Assembly: GCA_010015675.1 (NCBI GenBank)
Contig: ML977022.1
Location: 94,398 to 158,397 of the forward strand
Direction of reading: 5' to 3'
Length of the DNA stretch: 64,000 nucleotides
From: Byssothecium circinans
Lineage: Eukaryota; Ascomycota; Dothideomycetes; Pleosporales; Massarinaceae
In this document: positions 41,239 to 51,200 of the stretch, in pieces
How positions within the stretch are numbered: position 1 is the first letter of the stretch
How the letters are laid out: each line of letters starts with the position of its first letter
Translations under genes and position numbers: made by a program
The notes under the pieces: model-generated
Seen by the model: only the letters and a program-made list of their open reading frames with translations
What the model was told of the DNA's origin: nothing
The model's database searches: none

Positions 41239-41330
41239 GGTTGTGTAGTGTAGTGGTGATCACTCCGGATTTTGATCAGCATCAAAATCAATAACTTCCG
41301 GCAACCCCGGTTCGAGCCCGGGCACGACCT
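41239..41330 (+). tRNA. tRNA-Gln (anticodon TTG) with a 20-base intron
   Basis: Acceptor stem GGTTGTG pairs with CACGACC (one T-G pair), discriminator T at 41330. The A box is TAGTGTAGTGG and the B box GGTTCGAGCCC. The anticodon stem CCGGA pairs with TCCGG and the loop is TTTTGAT with TTG at positions 34-36 (41272-41274). A 20-base intron (41276-41295) sits one base 3' of the anticodon, the canonical site for nuclear tRNA introns, and contains ATCAAAATC that can pair with the anticodon region. A T-run (CCTTTG...TTCTTTTTTTTG) downstream serves as polymerase III terminator. Confidence 0.95.
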
Positions 41331-41340
41331 TTGTTAGCCT

Positions 41341-41354
41341 CGTTCTTTTTTTTG
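41341..41354 (+). terminator. Poly-T polymerase III terminator after tRNA-Gln
   Basis: CGTTCTTTTTTTTG lies a few bases past the tRNA 3' end. A run of eight T on the non-template strand is a sufficient polymerase III stop. Confidence 0.6.
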
Positions 41355-41685
41355 CGTTGTTCTAGGAGCTTTGAGTATCCTTTCGAGATTGCGTGGGTGA
41401 ATTTTTATTAGAGGTTGTGCGTTGAAGCGAGGGTGGGTCCTTAGCGTTTTTTTTTGGGACAAGGGATGAACTACCATTTTGGCGTAACGTATTGAGTTGT
41501 GATTAAATATGGTGAGGAGAAGCGTGTACTTGGTATAATGTGCTAGTCTTATTTCTTTACGAGATACACGAGACAGTATCGTGGTCATGACTCTTCGAAC
41601 ACACGCTTGAGCGCAAGTAGCTTGAGTACGCCGTAGTTTTCATAGTTTACTCTACATGTTCCTATTCTACATGACCACGCATATC

Positions 41686-43170
41686 TTACATCTTACTTGT
41701 TTCTTGATACTGTGTGATGACAAACCACATACTGGCCGCAGCCATCACACCCATGAGCGCAACCACTAACACGACAGCCTCAAAAGGCGTGACAGGCGGA
41801 CGCACCGTCTTCTTCTTCATATTCCGAATTTCCGTTTCTATCGTCTCAGCCATCTTCTCTTTCGAGAACTCGGAAATGACTCTCTGCCTCCCCCATTTAC
41901 CCATATTCTTCAGCCGAGTCTCGCCTTCGCCGTCCTCTAGTGCGATGCGCATGACTTCGGTCCAGTCTCCCACCTTGCTCACATCGCGCAGCCAGCCGGT
42001 TTGTCCGGTGATGACGGTCTCTGTCGGACCACCTTCGTTGGCAGCGAGCACCGGTGTGCCTGCAAGCATGGCTTCGAGCGGAACGATGCCGAAATGCTCG
42101 TTGCGCGGGGTGTAGACGAGGAGACGAGACGTGGAAAGAAGAGTGGCTTTGAATGCGTTTGGAACGGAGTGAAGGAACAGAACGGCAATGTCGTTGGGGA
42201 TTGCTTGCGCGGTGATGACGGTCTTCGCAGTCGCGTACTTCAGCTTCAACGAGTCGGCTAATTCACAGAGCTCAGTGTAGGTAGATAGATTTTCGGCGAC
42301 TCGGGGATCATAGCCTCCTGCTATGACAAGCCTTGCGTCTTTGCGCTCCTGTGTGGACAGGCCTGCGAAGGCCTTGATCGCGAGCGCAACGTCCTTCTTC
42401 TTCTCGAAGCGATTGATGCTCAGCAGGACCTTCTTATCCTCCCACAGCGGCTTGATCTCCTCAACAGCACTCTCGGTCTGCGTATCTACGCAGGGGTAGA
42501 TTACGCCAGGCTTCCTGTCCTTCAAGCCCGGGAAGGCGTCGGCGAACACGCTCTTTGTAAAGTTGCTATTCACAACAATCGTATCGCTACATCCGGTGCT
42601 CCAGCTCTCAAGCCAGTCAAATGGCCCTCTGTATAATGTCTTCAAAAATCCCCCCTTCTTTGCAAGCAACTTGTCCGGAAAGTGGCAGTAGAAGAGGACG
42701 CGTATGCTCGGTTGCAGTATGCGGAGGAGGGGTATACCAGCGCTGAGCTGATCGATGAAGAAGGCGGTAGGCTTCAGATTCGCAAGTATATTGGTAAATA
42801 ATGCGATGTGCAATATTAAATGCACCTGGCGCAAGATGGCGCATAGAATGGCGAATCGACCTAGAATTGTCGGCGGCAAAATCGTGTTTCCGTGTACGCG
42901 AACATCGAGGGTACCTTTGCGTCGAGGGAAAAGTCTCAGCTACCTTCGTCCGAAATAAGCGGCGGGAGATCGTAAAGCATAGCAGGCAAGCTCACCGTCG
43001 CGGGCCTCGTCGAAGCAATGGCGGGGATCGCGATGCGACGTAAAGATGGTGACTTTGTGGCCGCGGTTCTGCAGTCCAACCGCGGCGTCAATGACTAATC
43101 TTTCAGCTCCTCCTATTCCCAGGTCTGGGTGGAAGAACACGACGTGCTCATTCTTTTCGTTGGCCGGCAT
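41686..43170 (-). CDS. ALG2: ALG2, alpha-1,3/1,6-mannosyltransferase of N-glycan precursor synthesis
   Basis: Adds the second and third mannose to Man1GlcNAc2-PP-dolichol on the cytosolic face of the ER. Exons 42996-43170 and 41686-42914 with intron GTGAGC...CAAAG (81 nt) give 467 aa. N-terminal GT-B half: [20 protein letters not shown] and [20 protein letters not shown], then [12 protein letters not shown] after the intron. A hydrophobic stretch ([18 protein letters not shown]) may contact the membrane. The GT4 half has [47 protein letters not shown] and the donor-binding [18 protein letters not shown] with its conserved Glu. A C-terminal helix ([20 protein letters not shown]) anchors it. 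All blocks are intact. The gene is divergent from VPS15. Confidence 0.95.
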
Positions 43171-43508
43171 TGTGGGAGATGTTGGAAGAGAAAGTGGGCA
43201 AACGTGTTGCGTGGAAAGGCGGCGACGAGACAGCGCCTTGCCTGTTTCGGTATGGTCGCGGAAGGACCCTGCAAGGCGTTGATGAAAGATGACCTCGACC
43301 TACACTGCACATGATCGATAGCAACAACGACTGCCTGCGCAATCACTTCTAGCCTCTTCACAGCTGTTCGATAATAGCACGATGATGAAACGGTGAATGA
43401 CAGAGTGCGGACCAAGTTCTGGCGACGAGTACCAACATGAGGCAACCACATCCATAGCCTACATATTCACACCGCGAACCATCAACTTCCTGACAACCAT
43501 CAATCAAA
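43171..43508. promoter_or_regulatory. Bidirectional promoter region, ALG2 / VPS15
   Basis: 338 bases between divergent start codons. The stretch must hold both 5' UTRs and core promoters. A CAAT-like CATCAATCAAAATGGGCC context precedes the VPS15 ATG. No further motif could be assigned. Confidence 0.4.
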
Positions 43509-46500
43509 ATGGGCCAAGGCTTCTCCCTCACAACCCTCTCTGCGGGTTCCGCGAACATCGACGTGCCGGAGCTTTCAGACCTCCAATATGAAAAGTCTCT
43601 AGGAGCCGCCCGGTTCATGAAGTCGGTTCGAGCGCGACATAAAGATGGCTTGGTCGTCACGAGAGTGGTGATGAAGCCATATGCAAACTTCAAGCTCGAT
43701 CAATACGCCAAGCGTCTCTCTGGTGCGATACTCCTCTCCCTGCTCACGACTTTAACATTTGCTAACACCTCTTCAGAGGAACGGAGGCTGCTCGCTGACA
43801 TTCCAAACGCTCTGGGCTATAATCGCATCATTGAAACGGCCGTTGGGGGTTATCTTGTTCGGCAATACATTCACAGCTCTTTGTATGATCGACTGAGCAC
43901 CCGTCCGTTTCTCGAAGAGATTGAAAAGAAATGGCTCTCGTTCCAGCTGTTGTGCGCTGTCCGGGATTGCCATGCTCGCAACCTTTATCATGGCGATATC
44001 AAGACGGAAAATGTGCTTGTAACATCGTGGAACTGGCTGTATCTCACCGACTTCTCCGCTTCCTACAAGCCAGCATACTTGCCCGAAGACAATCCAGCCG
44101 ACTTCTCCTTCTACTTCGACATGTCAGGCCGTCGTACCTGCTATCTCGCACCGGAACGTTTCTTGGGACCAGGGACGCAGCCAGAGGGCGAAGGCATCAT
44201 CACATGGGCAATGGACGTCTTCAGCGTCGGTTGCGTCATCGCCGAGCTCTTCCTGGAATCACCCATCTTTTCCCTCAGCCAGCTCTTCCGATACCGTCAA
44301 GGAGAGTATGACCCCGCTCACTCGCATCTCAGTAAGATCCAGGACAAGGATGTTCGAGATCTCATCATCCATATGATCCAGGCCGATCCAAACTCACGCA
44401 TGTCTGCGGAAGACTATCTTGAACATTGGCGCGGCAAAGTTTTCCCTCACTACTTCTATGGCTTCCTTCAACAGTATATGCACTCCATCACGGATCCATC
44501 TTCTGGGCGCAAACCAGTCACCACCGCGACGGAACATCTTGGGGAGCCTGATGAACGGATAGAGCAAATATTCAGTGACTTTGACAAGATTTCGCATCTT
44601 CTTACAAGTAACCAGGGGGATCTATCATCACGACCGCAGCACTCGCCCCCTAAGCCCAACGCGAAACTCTTCCCCCTCTGCATCGACATTCCAAATTACC
44701 AACATCAGGCTGCGCCAACTCCAAGTCTTGCTGTCGACGATGGAAACCTCATCTTCCTGACCATTGTCGTATCTTGCTTGAGAGGAACTGCTCGAGCGGC
44801 AGCCAGATTACGAGGGTTGGAACTGCTGTTGGCATTTGCAGAAAGGCTCACGGACGAGGCTAAGCTAGATCGCGTGGTACCATATGTGGCGCCATTGTTG
44901 ATGGATAAATCCGAACAAGTCAAGGTCGCGGCTTTGCGAACAATGACGCAGATCCTCGCCATGGTCCACGTTGTTTCGCCCATCAACGCCTACGTGATAC
45001 CCGAATACGTACTACCACGGCTAGAGCCGTATCTTTCGGATGCCGGTTCAGGCGTATCTCCGCTTGTTCGTATGCACTATGCTTGGTGCATTGGTACACT
45101 AGCAACGACTGCCGCACGGTACCTCGACATCATTCAAGCTCTCCGTGCAGGTGGCACTCTTTCTTCCCTCGACCCAGAGACGGAAGAAGACTTGACATCC
45201 TCAGCTCATCGAAATCGCTTTGATCTCGATCGAGAGAGTCTTGTCAGTGCATTCCAAGCGCATACGAAGGCCCTTCTAACAGATCCGGATGCTTCTGTGC
45301 GCCGTGCGATGCTCAAGTCTGTGTCAGAACTTTGCGTCTTCTTTGGCAGCCCCAGAGCCAACGATGTTGTGTTGAGTCACCTGAATACGTATCTGAACGA
45401 CCCGGATTGGATGTTGAAGTGTGCATTCTTTGAGGCAATAGTTGGTGTTGCTGTCTTCGTTGGTGGCGCCAGTCTAGAAGGGTACATCCTGCCGCTGATG
45501 GTGCAGGCACTCACCGATCCGGAAGAATACGTGGTTGAAAAGGTCATTCGAGCTTTCTCTTCGATTGCTGAGCTGGGCTTGTTTCAAAGATCAAAGATAT
45601 GGGAGTTGGTAGACATCGTAGCCCGACTGACAATGCATCCCAACAACTGGATCCGCGAGGCGGCAGCTCAATTCATATCAGCTGCGTCGAAGTATCTTTC
45701 GGTGGCAGATACACACAGCATTCTGGTCAACCTCATCAGGCCATATCTTAAGGTGATACCTTCGGACTTCTCGGAACTGCGAATACTTGATTCCCTTAAG
45801 AGACCGCTGCCTAAAATTATCATGGAAATGGCGTCAAATTGGGCCATGTCTTCATCGAAAGGGCTGTTCTGGATTCCAGCTAGGCAGCAGCAAACCTTCA
45901 GCTTCGGTTCATCGGACGATAGCCTACCGGCCATCTCCGGGCGGGAGTTAGATCAGAAGGTTCTTTATCGCATGCAGAAGAATGAAGAGGATGAGCTGTG
46001 GATCAAGAAACTAAAGAATGCTGGCATGACAACAGAAGATGAGTTCAAACTCGTTGCACTGCGCGAGTTCATCTGGAGGGTCGTTCATCGCCGACGGCTA
46101 GATTCTACGACTGCTGCTCCTTCCCGATTTAATAATATCGTCGCGCTGAAAGACCTGAACATTAAACCTCTCACTGTCTTGTTCGAAAATGCTCGAAGCA
46201 CCATTGAACAAGCGCGCAGCACGGGGGCGCAAGATGATGGGCAACAGCCAAAAACGCTTAGAGACGCATTGTTGGACGCCTCCACAACAGACGCCGATGC
46301 ACTGACTTCACGAAGACTATCTCACGCTGATACGCAAGCTGAACGCTTAGCTCGGGAGGAAGGCGGAGGGCGACGCATATCCATTCCTACGCGACAGAAA
46401 ATTACATCGTCTCCGAGCGACGTTCGCTCTAGCTTAGATTCACCGTCATCTGATATCACTGATCCTCGACGAAACTCACTCCAGGTTCCTCGGGGGTCTG

Positions 46501-48263
46501 CAACCCAATCTCCTATTGGGTCGTTAGCAGGAGATCACATGCATCCACTGAGACATCAAGGTAGTGCTTTGAGTCTACTCAATCGCGGCGATAAAGCGTT
46601 GGCTGAAATTGGTACTACCTCAGCAAATGCTCTAGGTAAGGTGGACGGAAACCTTGCGCGAGATGCTAGTCGCACCCGCCAACCACCATCACCGTTTAGC
46701 GTCGAGCAAGGGCACAACAGTCCCTCACGAATACGATTCCGAGACGCACACAACTACACCGGCAACGACCCGGCCGTGTTGAAGCTATTGGACTCCATGC
46801 TACTTGAGAGATATCCCTCTGGTGAGATGGAGTTTGGTACAAGAATTCAGCCGCCGGTTCGTTCACAGCCAATCAAATACAAAGACGCACATCACTCGCC
46901 CATTGGTGTCCCATGGCGGCCAGAAGGAACGCTGGTTGCAACCTTCAGCGAGCATACAGCTGCTGTGAACCGGATCCTAGTTGCTCCAGACCAATCATTC
47001 TTCATCACTGGGTCTGATGACGGAACAGTGAAGATTTGGGACACATCTCGCCTCGAGCGAAACGTAAGTCGACGATCCCGACAGACCTACCGACTCAGCG
47101 AAGGCGTCAAAGTCACCAGCCTAGTCTTCGTTGAGCAAACCTACTCATTCGTCGCCACCGGCAGCGACGGCAGCGTGCACGTTGTCCGCATGGATAGCTA
47201 CGACAGCAATGACGGGAGCCGAAAATTTGGCCGTCCACGTCTTCTCCGTGAATACCAACTCCCAGACAACGACCATGCAGTTTGGTCTGAGCACTACAAC
47301 GAAGACAGTAAATCCGTCCTCGTTCTCGCCACTAGTACATCCACCATAATCGCGCTCGATCTTCGAAACATGACCGAGCTCTTCACACTCAAAAACCCAC
47401 TTGACCACGGCACACCAACCTGTTTCTGCGTTGATCGAAAGTCCCACTGGCTTCTGCTCGGAACATCCCACGGCGTCCTCGACCTGTGGGATCTACGCTT
47501 CAAACTACGACTCAAAGCCTGGGTCTTCCACAACGCAGCGCCAATCCACCGTCTGCACCTACCGCCTCGTGTGCGGAATCCTCGCCTATATATCACGGGC
47601 GGAACAGGCCAAGGTGAAGTCACCGTTTGGGACTTTACACGCTTGATCTGCAAAGAAGTGTATCGTGTGGGCAACAGTAAAGACCAAGGCACAAAAAGCA
47701 CGACATTGATCGACATGGACGATGAGAAACCCGGGGGTATGTTAGGTAGATTCTCAACAACCATGTTTCCGACCGCAAGTTCAGGGCCAGAGAAAGGGAT
47801 CCGCGCCCTCGTCGTCGCCACACAAGCCATCGATGACCGCCCAGACTCGAAATCCCACACATTCCTCCTAACCGCGGGCCCGGACTGGAAAGTGCGGTAT
47901 TGGGACACGTCGCGCCCGGAAACGTCAATCATAGTAAGCGGGATGGAAGCCGAGGAGTCGAAACCGCAGTATGTTGCCTCGCAACCTACACCCGACACGA
48001 TAGTCGTTACAGAGCGGCTTATGCAGTCGCAAGCGCAACCTGTTGGGAGTGGAAGGACCAGTGGTGGTAGGGATGGTGGGAAGCGGCCCACAGCGGGGTA
48101 TCAGAAGAGCTCGTCTTCTTCAAAGAGTGGGTTGATCAGCGCGCAGCAGCAGCATTTGCTTAAGGGGCATTTAGATATGGTTATGGATGTGGCGTTGTTG
48201 GAGGTTCCGTATGGGATGGTCGTTAGTGCGGATCGGTCAGGGTGTGTTTATATGTTCATGTAG
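43509..48263 (+). CDS. VPS15: VPS15, regulatory pseudokinase subunit of the PI3-kinase VPS34 complex
   Basis: Membrane-bound scaffold that activates VPS34 in autophagy and endosome sorting. It begins MGQGFSLTT, a consensus N-myristoylation site. Residues 27-320 are a kinase-like domain with HGDIKTENVLVTSWNWLYLT and DFSASYKP, and the CYLAPERFL segment. HEAT repeats occupy about 400-800 (KVAALRTMTQILAMVHVV, SVRRAMLKSVSELCVFF, EYVVEKVIRAFSSIAELGLF). A C-terminal WD40 propeller covers about 1080 to the end (FFITGSDDGTVKIWDTSRLE; last blade GMVVSADRSGCVYMFM). A 54-base intron at 43723-43776 (GTGCGA...TTCAG, GCTAAC branch) interrupts AKRLSEERR. It is a multiple of three and has no stop, so the unspliced frame is 1584 aa and the spliced one 1566. 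Confidence 0.95.
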   Translation: MGQGFSLTTLSAGSANIDVPELSDLQYEKSLGAARFMKSVRARHKDGLVVTRVVMKPYANFKLDQYAKRLSGAILLSLLTTLTFANTSSEERRLLADIPNALGYNRIIETAVGGYLVRQYIHSSLYDRLSTRPFLEEIEKKWLSFQLLCAVRDCHARNLYHGDIKTENVLVTSWNWLYLTDFSASYKPAYLPEDNPADFSFYFDMSGRRTCYLAPERFLGPGTQPEGEGIITWAMDVFSVGCVIAELFLESPIFSLSQLFRYRQGEYDPAHSHLSKIQDKDVRDLIIHMIQADPNSRMSAEDYLEHWRGKVFPHYFYGFLQQYMHSITDPSSGRKPVTTATEHLGEPDERIEQIFSDFDKISHLLTSNQGDLSSRPQHSPPKPNAKLFPLCIDIPNYQHQAAPTPSLAVDDGNLIFLTIVVSCLRGTARAAARLRGLELLLAFAERLTDEAKLDRVVPYVAPLLMDKSEQVKVAALRTMTQILAMVHVVSPINAYVIPEYVLPRLEPYLSDAGSGVSPLVRMHYAWCIGTLATTAARYLDIIQALRAGGTLSSLDPETEEDLTSSAHRNRFDLDRESLVSAFQAHTKALLTDPDASVRRAMLKSVSELCVFFGSPRANDVVLSHLNTYLNDPDWMLKCAFFEAIVGVAVFVGGASLEGYILPLMVQALTDPEEYVVEKVIRAFSSIAELGLFQRSKIWELVDIVARLTMHPNNWIREAAAQFISAASKYLSVADTHSILVNLIRPYLKVIPSDFSELRILDSLKRPLPKIIMEMASNWAMSSSKGLFWIPARQQQTFSFGSSDDSLPAISGRELDQKVLYRMQKNEEDELWIKKLKNAGMTTEDEFKLVALREFIWRVVHRRRLDSTTAAPSRFNNIVALKDLNIKPLTVLFENARSTIEQARSTGAQDDGQQPKTLRDALLDASTTDADALTSRRLSHADTQAERLAREEGGGRRISIPTRQKITSSPSDVRSSLDSPSSDITDPRRNSLQVPRGSATQSPIGSLAGDHMHPLRHQGSALSLLNRGDKALAEIGTTSANALGKVDGNLARDASRTRQPPSPFSVEQGHNSPSRIRFRDAHNYTGNDPAVLKLLDSMLLERYPSGEMEFGTRIQPPVRSQPIKYKDAHHSPIGVPWRPEGTLVATFSEHTAAVNRILVAPDQSFFITGSDDGTVKIWDTSRLERNVSRRSRQTYRLSEGVKVTSLVFVEQTYSFVATGSDGSVHVVRMDSYDSNDGSRKFGRPRLLREYQLPDNDHAVWSEHYNEDSKSVLVLATSTSTIIALDLRNMTELFTLKNPLDHGTPTCFCVDRKSHWLLLGTSHGVLDLWDLRFKLRLKAWVFHNAAPIHRLHLPPRVRNPRLYITGGTGQGEVTVWDFTRLICKEVYRVGNSKDQGTKSTTLIDMDDEKPGGMLGRFSTTMFPTASSGPEKGIRALVVATQAIDDRPDSKSHTFLLTAGPDWKVRYWDTSRPETSIIVSGMEAEESKPQYVASQPTPDTIVVTERLMQSQAQPVGSGRTSGGRDGGKRPTAGYQKSSSSSKSGLISAQQQHLLKGHLDMVMDVALLEVPYGMVVSADRSGCVYMFM

Positions 48264-51200
48264 GGGCATTGAGAGATGGGGAGGGAGCGACAGGAGTGGG
48301 GGAGTAGCTTCCTTATCGGCCGGCTTGAATTAGTAGGAGTGAAGTATGGAGGTGATAGGTAGAGGTTTTTCTGTATTGTTGTTTGGGCAGTTGTGCTACT
48401 TGTGAAGGAAAATAGTGCCCTGCGTACAATTCAATAGTGTTTGAACACGACCTATCCACCTTGAAACGGCAGTTGCGCCTGCAAACTTCATTGCACGATG
48501 ACATCAATGTGAAAAACTTCGATATCTTTGGAGCGTCGTCTTTCAACAATCGCATTTGTTAATTTACTCTCACTCATGGATTCAATCTCGGTGGAGTCGA
48601 CTTCAGCTAATCATCAACGGTTTCACATTCCCAAGTAAGAGGGAGAGCGACTAGGCAAGAAACAAAGAGTCAGAGGCGAAGTGTGGAAAGTCCACTTCGG
48701 TAGTTTTTGATACGAGCTCCTAGTGAGGAAGTGACCTGAATAAACAACTATACTCTATAGATGACACACCCTAAAAGGGCAGTAAGAAGGATAAAGTAGA
48801 CATGTACTTTCCCTTTCATAAACCTCCCGAATCTCTCAGTGCATATCAAAAGACTATAAAAACTACACTTACAATACCCCGGCCACAAGAACGAAACTCC
48901 CCATCTCACCATCAGCAAACGCAAAATCAGCAAGACATGACAGCTGTCAGATATCCCATGGCTAAAAAGAGCACAGAGGCCCCATGCCCCCTCGAATCCA
49001 ACTCCGCCGCAGCCCCCGGGTCCGGCCCGGCCCCCGTCTCAGAGATGAGATGTGATTACCCGTCATCCGCTACACCATGGTCAAGCGACCTGAGTGCCTG
49101 AGTGAGTCAGCTTACTGTAGCTTACACACGTATCTGATTACCATCGACCGTGATCCTCAAAACCCCAAACGCCAACCTCTCAAGCCTCACATCCTCCCAA
49201 AATAGGGAACAGTTGTACCACTCTTATAGCTTCATAATCGAGAGAGCAACATCCTCGTCTTTTTTTGCGCCCCAGCCCCAGCACCAGTTGCCATCTCCCT
49301 CACCGACATGAATGCGCGTCAGCGCTTCCTCAGCACGGCGAGCTGACCAACTATATTGGTCAAGAGCAACATAGCGCCCCATGTTCTCGTGCTGCTCGGC
49401 TCTTCAAACCTTCCGGGAAAGTTATCGCAGCCCCGATTTTATCCCTTGGGAGATACTTCATGCTGTGAGCCGAGCCGGACTGGAGGATGGCTTGTTCGAT
49501 ATATGTACTCCGTCTCGGGTCCCGCTTAGCTTATGTCAGATACGGAGGAGGGAGCTGTGTGGAAGTGAAAAATAGTCAGGGTGGAAGTATGATGATTGAA
49601 AGGATGCTGTGAGGATTTTCATGACTCATGAGCGGATCTGGTGAAGATGTTTTTTTAGGATTGAGTGTTGGGTTTCCGAAAGGAGGATTTGAGAGGGGAA
49701 AGGGGGGAGGTGAAGGAAGTTTGGAAAGAATACTTACTTGCTAGGCGGAGTACTACTGGTGGTACGGTACTGGATGGCAAGGTAGAAGCCTTTTCAAAGC
49801 AGGGTGGATGATGTGTTCCTGATATCTTGTCAATACAGACTCAATCCTTCCAGTTTGCATATCGTGACCCACGATCCATCAGACGCTTCAAAATAGGTAT
49901 GAAGCTAGCCAACAACCTCCCCATCCCAAGCCTCCACGCAACAAACACCCCAACTCACCACGCCATCGCAAAACCTTCTAAATCCAGCTTCCCGTATCCC
50001 GCATACCTACAAATCCTCATTAGACGGAAAAAAAGCAATACCCCGTATACCGCACAGCTGCCCATCCGCAAACCACCAAAATTCAGCTCCGCTCTGTCCC
50101 GGGGTTTCAAACCAAGACACAACATCCTACCGCAACACCGTCTGCGGGCACGGATCTACACACGGATCGGCTTCGGGAAGGGCTGCCACGTTGTTCGTCT
50201 GCCGTGCCTCATCGATAGCGGGATCGTCCTCACCGATGACGAATGCGGTGATGTTATGGGACACCGCATAGCTGAAAAGCAATGCGACGTTGGAAAATAT
50301 CGATATTGTTTTTTGGATAGTTACGCAAAAGTGGATATTTTGGGGGGGAGGATGATCGATGGAATGCGAGGACGGGTTTCGGTTTTCGAGGTCGACAACG
50401 ATATGCACTGTATCTCCCAACACACCACCAACACTACCTTTTCCAATCCCTCCTAAGAAAGGCAAGGTCTGCGATCGTGTTTCCGCGCACACACCTCATA
50501 GAATCCATCTTCTCTTCCCAAACATCGACTTGAAACCCCCCCACACGACGCCATGACATCCCTTCGCTCGCTCCCCACCATCGCCCCATCTCAAACAAAC
50601 ATCATCGTCAATCGAAAACACTAACACCCGCTAGACCATCGAGATTCCAGATTCTAAAATCTAGATCAGTCTCAGTGTCAGGCTGAGGCCTATCAACCCT
50701 AGGTATTCTGACGCACGGATGGGGAAGCCTTTCAACCGTGCCCCACACGCCTTTAGAAGTCTGAGACCAATCCATCCATCCAATGGGCACTGCGCTTCTA
50801 CCCCTCTCCCTCGCATCCCGTCTCATTTCGACACTTTGTCCCACCCTAACAAACCACCAAACCCCCCTTTAGCCTCTTTCCCAGGCGAAAAAAGCAGAAA
50901 GAAGAAAAAAAAAACCCCTGCGTGCTGTTTAATCATTGGCCCCGGGTGCAGAAAAATAACCGTTGCATTTCCATCCAATCAGGTGCGGTACCGTCCAGTC
51001 GGGCCTTTAAACGGGTACGCCGTACGGCGTACATGCATACATATTACATATATGTTCGTTACAACCGCGTCAGTCGCCGTGCCGGTGAGACGAAATGCGA
51101 GGCCGCTGATGCGGCCTGTACTATACCTGTCCAGTAGATACGGTATATCGACGGGTATTATGCATTTCTGACCCGGTGAGCCTACGCCGCAGACGGCAGA

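Noticed and set aside
47294..48091. 265-codon minus-strand frame inside VPS15
   Set aside because: It overlaps the WD40 blades of VPS15, whose family match is clear. It is an antisense shadow.
34719..48263. Secondary-metabolite or virulence gene cluster
   Set aside because: No polyketide synthase, NRPS, P450, transporter or cluster-type transcription factor is present; the identified genes are housekeeping or orphan.
49827..50456. 209-codon open frame in the VPS15-RAS gap
   Set aside because: Residue composition looks random, no domain is visible, another frame of similar quality overlaps on the other strand, and no splice structure improves it.
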